Positions 1 to 5,402 of a stretch of DNA of 5,402 bases are shown piece by piece (position 1 is the stretch's first letter; the number at the start of each line of letters is the position of its first letter). Below the pieces are notes generated by a model that saw only the letters and a list, made by a program, of their open reading frames with translations, searched no databases and was not told the origin of the DNA. The position numbers and the translations under genes were made by a program. The DNA lies in the NCBI GenBank assembly GCA_030598385.1, contig JAUVQB010000122.1, forward strand, positions 1 through 5,402. Reading direction: 5' to 3'. The stretch is from Alphaproteobacteria bacterium. GTDB lineage: Bacteria; Pseudomonadota; Alphaproteobacteria; Kiloniellales; JAKSDN01.

Positions 1-1
1 C

Positions 2-583
2 GGCGATTTCGAGGAGGCGACCGAGCGGTTGCAGGCGGCGCTCGCCGTGGCCGAGGGTTTCGGCAGTACGGATGCCCGCCTCGGCGAAACCCTCTTGGCA
101 TTGGGCGCCACCCACTACGAGGGCGGAGACTATGTCGCGGCGCTCGGGCCACTGGAACGGGCCGTGTCGGTTCTCGAAGATTCTACAGGACCGGAGTCGA
201 CCAAACTGGCCAGCGCGCTCAACGCGCTCGCACTGGTATACGGTCATCAGGGCCGCCCGGAAGATGCCCGGCCGCTCTATCGGCGCGCCTTGTCGATCTA
301 CGAGGAGGCCCTCGGTACGGAGCATCCGCACGTCGCCCTCGTGGTGGAGAATCTGGCCGGCCTCGCGCTCATGGCCGGGCAATACGAGGACGCCGAGCCT
401 CTCTTCGCCAGGGCGCTGGCCATAAAGGAACAGAGGTACGGCCGGCGAAGCCCCGATCTGATCGACACGCTTCAGAACTATGCCCTGGTCCTCTCCTATC
501 TCGGACGCGAAAAGGATGCGGATGAGCTCGACGCCCGGGCCGCCGCGATTCTGGAGCGCACGAACGGCTCGGGCACGCCCTGA
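2..583 (+). CDS. TPR-repeat protein, kinesin-light-chain type, C-terminal part (5' end outside window)
   Basis: The frame is open from base 2 and ends at TGA 581-583, giving 193 residues with no start inside the window. The TTG at 29 falls in the middle of a repeat helix and is not a credible start. The protein consists of tandem helix pairs: a half repeat at residues 1-21, then four full ones at about 27-60, 69-102, 111-144 and 153-186, with an exact 42-residue period. Each shows the TPR pattern of small residues at packing positions followed by an ALxxxE-like helix (PLERAVSVLE, PLYRRALSIYEE, PLFARALAIKEQ). The 42-residue period with a longer inter-repeat loop (GTEHPHVA, RRSPDLID) marks the kinesin-light-chain/TPR_10-12 class rather than the classic 34-residue TPR. 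Such repeats are protein-binding scaffolds, and any enzymatic or signalling domain would lie in the missing N-terminal part. No signal peptide or membrane segment is visible here. The partner and role are unknown. The family call is secure. Confidence 0.9.
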   Translation, partial: GDFEEATERLQAALAVAEGFGSTDARLGETLLALGATHYEGGDYVAALGPLERAVSVLEDSTGPESTKLASALNALALVYGHQGRPEDARPLYRRALSIYEEALGTEHPHVALVVENLAGLALMAGQYEDAEPLFARALAIKEQRYGRRSPDLIDTLQNYALVLSYLGREKDADELDARAAAILERTNGSGTP

Positions 584-609
584 CGAAGGCACACGCCTGT
601 CGCGCGATC

Positions 610-1605
610 TCACCCCGGCGGACGAGTCGCAGGATTGGCAGGCGGACTGGCCCGCGTACTGGCCCGGCGGCTTGGCGCGCCGGTTTCGCGCCTGGCGATG
701 TAAAGCCCGGCGGCCGAGACGATCACAGCGCCGATCCAGATCTCTACGCCAGGCTGCTCACGCCAGATGAGCCATCCGAACAAGGCGCCCCAGATCAGCG
801 CGGTGTAGTCGAAGGGCGCCAGGGCCGATACCGGCGCATGGCTGTAGGCCCGGATGATGCAAAAGGCCGCCACGCCGCCAACCAACCCGATGAGCACGAA
901 GAACTTGACGTCCTCGGCCGCGGGCGGCTGCCAGACGAAAGGAAGAAACGGCAGGCTCCAGGCGCCGGCGAATATAGTCGAGTAAGCCAAGAGGGCGACG
1001 TTGGTCTCGGTCCGGGTCATGCGCCGGGTCAGCATGACGAGCAGAGAAAAGGCGAAGGCCGACCCCAGCACCAGCAGCGCTTCGGGGCGAAACGCCGCGC
1101 TGCCCGGTTGCACCATGATGAGCGCGCCAATGAATCCGATGGTCACGGCGCCCCAGCGGCGGGCGTCCACGGCTTCGCCCAGCAGCGGCCCGGCCAGCGC
1201 GGTGACGAACAGCGGCGCCGTGAAGGCCACGGCAATGGCCTCGGCCAGCGGCAAGTGCTGCAGAGCTTCGAAGAACAGTAGCAGCGCGACGAACAGCAGC
1301 GAGGCGCGCAGAATGTGCAACGGCAGCCGACGGGTCCGCAGGCTGGCGAGGCCGCCGCTGCGCCAGACGAAGACGGCGACGGGCAGCAGGCCGAAGAAAT
1401 AGCGAAAGAAGAGGATCTGCACCGCGGGATAGTCCCGGCCGAGCCATTTGGCCAGGACGTCCACCACGGCGAAACAAACGACCGCGCTCAGGTCGAAGCC
1501 GATGCCCCTGCCGATCCGGTCGCCGGCGCGTTCGCCGGGCCGCGCGCCGGACTGCTTACCGGATTGCGCGACAGCATTAGAAGAACCGTTCCTCACGTCG
1601 CTCAC
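610..1605 (-). CDS. EamA/DMT-superfamily transporter, ten membrane segments
   Basis: This is an inner-membrane drug/metabolite transporter of the EamA (10-TMS) type, which moves small metabolites; the substrate cannot be read from sequence. From GTG 1605 the protein has 331 residues. Hydrophobic segments lie near residues 34-56, 61-81, 94-115, 120-143, 150-168, 175-196, 203-225, 234-255, 257-283 and 286-307, forming two EamA repeats of five helices each. Family features include RYFFGLLP at about 68-75, AEAIAVAFTAPLF followed by GPLLGE in helix 4, and APFDYTALIWG ending in WRE at 283 in helix 9. An Arg/Ser/Pro-rich cytosolic tail of about 25 residues follows. The start is uncertain. ATG 1716 is in frame and would give 368 residues, but it has no Shine-Dalgarno, and its extra 37 residues are low-complexity with poor third-position GC. 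GTG 1605 overlaps the stop of a short upstream ORF as GTGA, and GTG 1596 is another option. The gene converges with the TPR gene (26 bases between stops) and diverges from the hydantoinase gene. Confidence 0.9.
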   Translation of the reverse strand: MSDVRNGSSNAVAQSGKQSGARPGERAGDRIGRGIGFDLSAVVCFAVVDVLAKWLGRDYPAVQILFFRYFFGLLPVAVFVWRSGGLASLRTRRLPLHILRASLLFVALLLFFEALQHLPLAEAIAVAFTAPLFVTALAGPLLGEAVDARRWGAVTIGFIGALIMVQPGSAAFRPEALLVLGSAFAFSLLVMLTRRMTRTETNVALLAYSTIFAGAWSLPFLPFVWQPPAAEDVKFFVLIGLVGGVAAFCIIRAYSHAPVSALAPFDYTALIWGALFGWLIWREQPGVEIWIGAVIVSAAGLYIARRETGAPSRRASTRASPPANPATRPPG

Positions 1606-1625
1606 AAACTCGCTCGTTTGCCCAT
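1602..1625 (-). CDS. possible seven-codon leader ORF (MGKRASL) coupled to the transporter start
   Basis: On the minus strand, ATG 1625-1623 opens a reading frame encoding MGKRASL and stops at TGA 1604-1602. It is preceded by GGAGGTG with five bases between GGAGG and the ATG, the best ribosome binding site in this intergenic region. Its TGA overlaps GTG 1605-1603, which is in frame with the EamA transporter, as GTGA, a typical arrangement for translational coupling. The GTG itself has only weak Shine-Dalgarno matches, so ribosomes could reach it by terminating on the leader and restarting. The peptide is too short to judge by codon use or homology. The arrangement could be chance, or part of an intergenic repeat. 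The sequence is read directly; the function is inferred. Confidence 0.35.
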   Translation of the reverse strand: MGKRASL

Positions 1626-1667
1626 CGGCACCTCCGCTACCCCATTCCGCTGCCGCTGCCAATGGGC
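1620..1667 (-). repeat. inverted repeats able to form two mutually exclusive hairpins
   Basis: Read on the + strand, CCCATT at 1641-1646 and AATGGG at 1661-1666 form a perfect 6-bp inverted repeat with a 14-base loop. GCCCAT at 1620-1625 and ATGGGC at 1662-1667 form a second perfect 6-bp pair using the same right-hand arm. In a minus-strand transcript the arm at 1667-1661 could therefore pair either with the nearer site, leaving GGAGGTG and the leader ATG free, or with the ATGGGC that contains that ATG. A third short stem, CAAAC 1605-1609 with GTTTG 1616-1620, lies inside the leader ORF. The pairings are visible directly. The stems are short, and a regulatory role is inference. Confidence 0.4.
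1629..1635 (-). promoter_or_regulatory. strong Shine-Dalgarno GGAGGTG before the seven-codon ORF
   Basis: The minus strand reads GGAGGTG from 1635 to 1629, seven bases that match the canonical anti-Shine-Dalgarno complement (TAAGGAGGTGA). It stands five bases (from GGAGG) before ATG 1625. It is about 25 bases from the in-frame transporter GTG at 1605, too far to serve that codon directly. That distance is why a coupled leader is proposed. Confidence 0.5.
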
Positions 1668-1747
1668 TTGGGGCTACTTTCGAAGCTGCGGCGCCGGGCG
1701 TAGTCTGCGTTATCATGTCGGTCAACAACTGGAATATCAGCCGGATC

Positions 1748-1753
1748 AGGTGA
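1748..1753 (+). promoter_or_regulatory. Shine-Dalgarno AGGTGA that selects ATG 1759 for the hydantoinase gene
   Basis: AGGTGA at 1748-1753 matches the 3' half of the canonical TAAGGAGGTGA and ends five bases before ATG 1759. Two other in-frame starts, GTG 1750 and ATG 1753, lie inside or on this site and so are less likely. The choice changes the protein by only two or three residues. Confidence 0.6.
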
Positions 1754-1758
1754 TGGCC

Positions 1759-4700
1759 ATGACGACGGATCCGAACGCCGCCTGCCGCTTGGCCGTCGAC
1801 ATCGGCGGCACCTTCACCGACGCCGTGCTCGAGGCAGGCGGCGTCAAGATCACCCAAAAGGTCCTGACCACTCCGGCCAACCCGGCCGAGGGATTCATGG
1901 CGGCGGTCGAGCAGGTCCTGGCGGCTGGGGAGATCGCGCCGGGCGCGGTCGATTTGATCCTCCACGGCACCACCCTCGCCACCAACGCGCTCATCGAGCG
2001 CAAGGGCGCCAAGACGGCGCTGATCGTCAGCGAAGGCCATCGCGATTCCCTGGAAATGGCCTACGAGAACCGCTTCGATCAATACGACATCCAAGCCGAG
2101 CGGCCGGCCCCATTGGCACCGCGCGATCTGCGCTGGCCGGTGGCCGAGAGGATGGATTGGCGCGGGCGAATTCTCACGCCCCTCGACGAGGGCTCGGTCG
2201 CGGCCTGGCTGCCGGAGATCGAGCGTCAAGGCATCGAAAGCCTGGCCGTCGGCCTGCTGCACGCCTATGCCAACCCGACCCACGAACAACGCATCGCGGA
2301 GATCGTCAAGGCCGCCTATCCAAGCCTTTACGTCTCGCTCGCCTCCGAGGTCTGCCCCGAGGTGCGCGAGTACGACCGTCAATCCACGACGGTCGCCAAT
2401 GCCTATGTTCAGCCGCTGATCGCCCGCTATCTGGCGGATCTCGAGGCCCGGCTCGATGAGGGCGGCTTCGACTGCCCCTGCCTGCTGATGACCTCGGGGG
2501 GCAGCCTGGTCACCATAGGGACCGCGGCGGCGCATCCGATCCGCCTGGTCGAATCCGGACCTGCCGGGGGTGCCGTTCTGGCCTCCGCGATCGCCCGGGA
2601 GCTCAGCGAAGACCGGGTGCTTTCCTTCGACATGGGCGGCACCACGGCCAAGATCTGCCTGATCGACGACGGCGAGCCCCTGCTGTCTCGATCTTTCGAG
2701 ATCGACCGCGCCCACCGCTTCATGAAAGGCAGCGGGCTGCCGGTGAAGATCCCCGTGGTGGAAATGGTGGAGATCGGCGCCGGCGGCGGCTCCATCGCCG
2801 AAGCCGATGCCCTGGGACGCATCGCCGTCGGGCCCGAGAGCGCCGGAGCCGACCCGGGCCCCGCCTGCTACGGGCGCGGCGGCACGCGGGCAACCGTAAC
2901 TGACGCGAACCTAAGGCTGGGCCGCATCGACCCGGAAGACTTCGCGGGCGGAACCATGACCCTCGACGACGACGCGGCGGAGACGGCGCTCGGTCGCGGT
3001 CTCGGCGACGCGCTTCACCTGGACGCAACCGCCGCCGCCCTGGGCGTAATCGAGATCGTCGACGAGAACATGGCAAGCGCCGCGCGGGTTCACGCGGTCG
3101 AGCGCGGCAAGGAGGTTTCGGCGCGCACCATGATCGCCTTCGGCGGCGCGGCGCCCCTGCACGCCGGGCGCCTGGCCGAGAAGCTGGGCATCGAGCGGGT
3201 CATCGTGCCGAACGATGCCGGCGTCGGCTCGGCGGTCGGCTTCCTGACCGCGCCGGTCGCCTACGAAGTGGTCCGCTGCCGCTACGCCAAGCTGGGGGAT
3301 CTCGATCCGGGTGAACTCGGCCAGCTGTTCGAGACGATGCGCGCGGAGGCCAACGCGGTCGTTCGCCTCGGCGCACCGGCGGATCCGCTCACCGAAACCC
3401 GCCACGCCTATCTGCGCTACGTCGGCCAGGGTCACGAGGTGAAGGTGACGCTGCCGGCAGACCCCCGCGCTGCGATCGACGGCGCGGCGCTGCGCCGTGC
3501 CTTCGAGGCAGACTACCAGGCCCAGTATGGCCGGACGGTGCCCGATCTCGATATCGAGGCGCTGACCTGGGGCCTGACGGTTGCAGCCGCGCGCCGGCCC
3601 AACGATCAACCGCATGCGCCGCCCGAGCGAGTCCCGGCGCCGGCCGCTTCGCAGCATCGCCGGCTGCGCGCCCCGGGCACCGACGGCGCTCTGGACGCCT
3701 CGGTCTTTCGCCGCGCCGACCTCGCGCCAGGCATGGAGATCGACGGGCCGGCCCTCGTCGTCGAGGACCAGACCACGACTGTCGTGCCAGCCGGGGCCCG
3801 AGCCGCGGTCAACGGGCGCGGCGACCTGGTGCTTCGACTGGGCCGGTCCGAGGCCCACGAAAGCGCCGGGTGCCGCGCCGCGGCAGCCGCCTCCGAGCTG
3901 CGGCGCCAGGTCATCTGGAACCGCATGATTTCGATCGTCGAGGAGCAAGCCCAGGCGATCATCCGGACGGCCTTTTCAACCACCGTGCGCGAGGCCGGCG
4001 ACCTGTCCGCCGGGATCTTCGATTTGGACGGCCGGATGCTCGCCCAGGCGGTGACCGGCACGCCGGGCCACGTCAATGCCATGGCCGCCTCCGTCGGCTT
4101 TTTCTTGCAGCGCTATCCGCCGGAGGTCATGCGCGACGGCGACGTCTACGTCACCAACGACCCCTGGCAGGGCACCGGGCATCTGTTCGATTTTACCGCC
4201 GTAACCCCGACCTTCCGAGGAGGCCGTCCGGTCGCGCTGTTCGCCTGCACTGTGCACGTGGTGGACATCGGCGGCCTCGGCTTCGGCCCCGACGCCGGGC
4301 AGGTCTACGAAGAGGGCCTCTGCATCCCCATCATGCCGCTGTTCGAACGGGGCGAGGCCAGCCGGCCGCTGTTGGCGATCTTGCGCGCCAACGTGCGCGA
4401 GCCCGACCAGGTGGTCGGCGACCTCTATTCGCTAGCCGCCTCCAACGAGATCGGCGGCCGCCGCCTTGTCGAGATGATGGACGAGTTCGCGCTCGATAGC
4501 CTGGAGGAGGCGGGCGATCACATCATCGAAACCTCGCGCGCGGCCATGCTGGCGGAAATCGCTGCGCTGCCCGCCGGGGTCTACGACAACGAGATGACCG
4601 TCGACGGCTTCGACCGGCCGGTCCGGCTCGCGGCCCGCATGACCATCACGGCGGACGGGATCACCGTCGACTTCGACGGCACCTCGCCGGTCTCGCCTTA

Positions 4701-5402
4701 CGGCATCAACGTGCCCCTCACCTATACCCAAGCCTACGCCTCGTTCGGTATCCGTTGCATCGTCGGCGGCGCCATTCCCAACAATGCCGGCTCTCTGGCG
4801 CCGATCCAGGTGCGCGCGCCGGCCGGCTCGATCCTCAACGCCGAGCGCCCTTGCGCCGTGGCGATCCGCCACGTGGTCGGCCAGATGCTGCCCGACGTGG
4901 TTCTCGGCTGTCTCGATCAGGTCCTGCCCGGCCGGGTGCCCGCCGAGGGCAGCTCCAGCCTATGGAACCCGATGCTTTCCGGCGGCCACGGTCAGGTGGG
5001 CGCAGCCGGCTATGGGAGCGCCGCCCCCTTCTCCGTCACCATCTTCCACTCGGGCGGCACCGGCGCGCGGCCCGGCAAGGACGGCCTTTCGGCCACCGCC
5101 TTCCCTTCCGGGGTCAAGAACACCCCGGTCGAGATCACCGAAACGGTGGCGCCGCTCGTCTTCCGGCGCAAGGAGCTCAGGGCCGGTTCGGGCGGCGCCG
5201 GGCGATTTCGCGGCGGCCACGGCCAGGTGATCGAAATCGTCCACGCCGAGGGCGCGCCTTTCGCCGTCTTCGCCCTGTTCGACCGCATCGATCATCCGGC
5301 GCGGGGCCGCAGCGGCGGCACGGCCGGTGCGGCGGGTCGCGTGGCGCTCGGAAGCGGCCCATCTCTCAAGGGCAAGGGCAAGCAGGTCGTCCCGGCCGGC
5401 GA
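1759..5402 (+). CDS. fused hydantoinase A/hydantoinase B (HyuA-HyuB) ATP-dependent enzyme, 3' end outside window
   Basis: One frame runs from ATG 1759 to the right edge, 1214 codons with no stop. Residues 1 to about 690 form a HyuA half with an actin-like ATPase fold: DIGGTFTD at 14-21, HGTTLATNALIERKG at 69-83, ESGPAGG at 265-271, DMGGTTAK at 291-298, GADPGPACYG at 363-372, TVTDAN at 379-384, FGGAAPLHA at 461-469, RYVGQGHE at 553-560 and GPALVVEDQTTTVVPAG at 663-679. A linker of about 30 residues follows. The HyuB half begins near W720 and contains NDPWQGTGHLFD at 800-811, HVVDIGG at 833-839, NVREPDQVVGDL at 878-889, N1121 followed by TPVE, and GSGGAGRFRGG at 1143-1153. Relatives are N-methylhydantoinase (ATP-hydrolysing), 5-oxoprolinase and acetone or acetophenone carboxylases. 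They use ATP to activate a cyclic amide or ketone, normally with A and B as separate subunits. No signal peptide is visible, so it is presumably cytosolic. The substrate is undetermined. The DIGG and NDPW motifs favour the N-methylhydantoinase/carboxylase-like branch over classic fused 5-oxoprolinase. The HyuB half spans about 500 residues, so little is likely missing. Confidence 0.92.
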   Translation, partial: MTTDPNAACRLAVDIGGTFTDAVLEAGGVKITQKVLTTPANPAEGFMAAVEQVLAAGEIAPGAVDLILHGTTLATNALIERKGAKTALIVSEGHRDSLEMAYENRFDQYDIQAERPAPLAPRDLRWPVAERMDWRGRILTPLDEGSVAAWLPEIERQGIESLAVGLLHAYANPTHEQRIAEIVKAAYPSLYVSLASEVCPEVREYDRQSTTVANAYVQPLIARYLADLEARLDEGGFDCPCLLMTSGGSLVTIGTAAAHPIRLVESGPAGGAVLASAIARELSEDRVLSFDMGGTTAKICLIDDGEPLLSRSFEIDRAHRFMKGSGLPVKIPVVEMVEIGAGGGSIAEADALGRIAVGPESAGADPGPACYGRGGTRATVTDANLRLGRIDPEDFAGGTMTLDDDAAETALGRGLGDALHLDATAAALGVIEIVDENMASAARVHAVERGKEVSARTMIAFGGAAPLHAGRLAEKLGIERVIVPNDAGVGSAVGFLTAPVAYEVVRCRYAKLGDLDPGELGQLFETMRAEANAVVRLGAPADPLTETRHAYLRYVGQGHEVKVTLPADPRAAIDGAALRRAFEADYQAQYGRTVPDLDIEALTWGLTVAAARRPNDQPHAPPERVPAPAASQHRRLRAPGTDGALDASVFRRADLAPGMEIDGPALVVEDQTTTVVPAGARAAVNGRGDLVLRLGRSEAHESAGCRAAAAASELRRQVIWNRMISIVEEQAQAIIRTAFSTTVREAGDLSAGIFDLDGRMLAQAVTGTPGHVNAMAASVGFFLQRYPPEVMRDGDVYVTNDPWQGTGHLFDFTAVTPTFRGGRPVALFACTVHVVDIGGLGFGPDAGQVYEEGLCIPIMPLFERGEASRPLLAILRANVREPDQVVGDLYSLAASNEIGGRRLVEMMDEFALDSLEEAGDHIIETSRAAMLAEIAALPAGVYDNEMTVDGFDRPVRLAARMTITADGITVDFDGTSPVSPYGINVPLTYTQAYASFGIRCIVGGAIPNNAGSLAPIQVRAPAGSILNAERPCAVAIRHVVGQMLPDVVLGCLDQVLPGRVPAEGSSSLWNPMLSGGHGQVGAAGYGSAAPFSVTIFHSGGTGARPGKDGLSATAFPSGVKNTPVEITETVAPLVFRRKELRAGSGGAGRFRGGHGQVIEIVHAEGAPFAVFALFDRIDHPARGRSGGTAGAAGRVALGSGPSLKGKGKQVVPAG

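Larger units (their letters stand above)
1606..1758. other. divergent intergenic region between transporter and hydantoinase genes
   Basis: This stretch separates the two divergent genes if the transporter starts at GTG 1605. It is less GC-rich than its surroundings, and no reading frame through it has the third-position GC bias seen in the flanking genes. It must hold the promoters for both directions, but no clear sigma-70 pair is visible. On the minus strand, TTGACC at 1725-1720 is a good -35 match, but the hexamer 17 bases on (TACGCC) is a poor -10. On the + strand, TATCAT at 1711-1716 resembles a -10 but has no partner -35. No clear operator palindrome was found near either start. Confidence 0.6.

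Noticed and set aside
587..598. AGGC-acac-GCCT hairpin between the convergent stop codons, as a terminator
   Set aside because: The stem is only four base pairs and no T tract follows on either strand, so it is not a convincing intrinsic terminator.
838..1402. Two plus-strand open frames opposite the transporter gene
   Set aside because: Their products are low-complexity, and the minus strand encodes ten hydrophobic helices with EamA motifs over the same bases.
1697..1725. Minus-strand sigma-70 promoter with -35 TTGACC
   Set aside because: The -35 is good, but the hexamer at the right spacing (TACGCC) matches the -10 consensus in only two positions. It is noted in the intergenic entry and not called as a promoter.
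1717..2715. Extension of the minus-strand transporter frame upstream to 2715, antisense to the hydantoinase gene
   Set aside because: The extra 333 residues are Arg/Gly/Asp-rich with no membrane pattern or recognisable domain, and they lie opposite a strongly conserved HyuA coding region. Open antisense frames are common in GC-rich genes.
3895..3927. Separate HyuB gene start at the A-B junction
   Set aside because: There is no stop codon before it, and no start with a Shine-Dalgarno. ATG 3925 lies after conserved HyuB residues have already begun.
2911..3948. Minus-strand open frame of about 345 codons opposite HyuA
   Set aside because: Its composition is that of antisense shadow in GC-rich DNA. 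The + strand carries all the HyuA motifs through the same bases.
3870..4499. Plus-strand open frame of about 209 codons in another frame over the HyuA-HyuB junction
   Set aside because: The product is Arg/Ala/Gly-rich with no domain, while the overlapping frame encodes conserved HyuB motifs. There is no ribosome binding site.

Overview
The window comes from a GC-rich bacterial genome. Coding thirds are strongly biased to G or C at the third codon position, and the gene families fit a free-living proteobacterium, perhaps an alphaproteobacterium. That placement is an inference from composition and family style, not from a marker gene. No rRNA, tRNA, CRISPR array, insertion sequence or integrase is visible.

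There are three main genes. At the left edge is the C-terminal part of a tetratricopeptide-repeat protein on the + strand (bases 2-583), built from kinesin-light-chain-type repeats of exactly 42 residues. Converging on it, with only 26 bases between the two stop codons, is a minus-strand gene for a ten-helix EamA/DMT-family membrane transporter (about 1605 down to 610). Diverging from the transporter is a very long + strand gene (1759 to beyond the right edge). It encodes a hydantoinase/oxoprolinase-family enzyme in which the HyuA-type ATPase half and the HyuB-type half are joined in one uninterrupted reading frame. It is still open at base 5402, after 1214 codons, and probably lacks only its last stretch.

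The 150 bases or so between the divergent genes are less GC-rich and carry the most unusual detail. On the minus strand there is a strong ribosome binding site (GGAGGTG) followed by a seven-codon ORF. Its stop codon overlaps, as GTGA, the GTG that is the best-fitting transporter start. Just upstream, one arm (GCCCAT) can pair with either of two sites, one of which contains the start codon of the short ORF. This resembles a translationally coupled leader with two alternative hairpins, but it could also be a fragment of a dispersed intergenic repeat.

A reasonable working picture is a divergent enzyme/transporter pair. The EamA protein would move a small metabolite, such as an amino acid, cyclic amide or nucleobase derivative, and the fused HyuAB enzyme would cleave or carboxylate a cyclic amide or ketone with ATP. 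The substrate cannot be read from the sequence. The TPR gene is probably unrelated to this pair.
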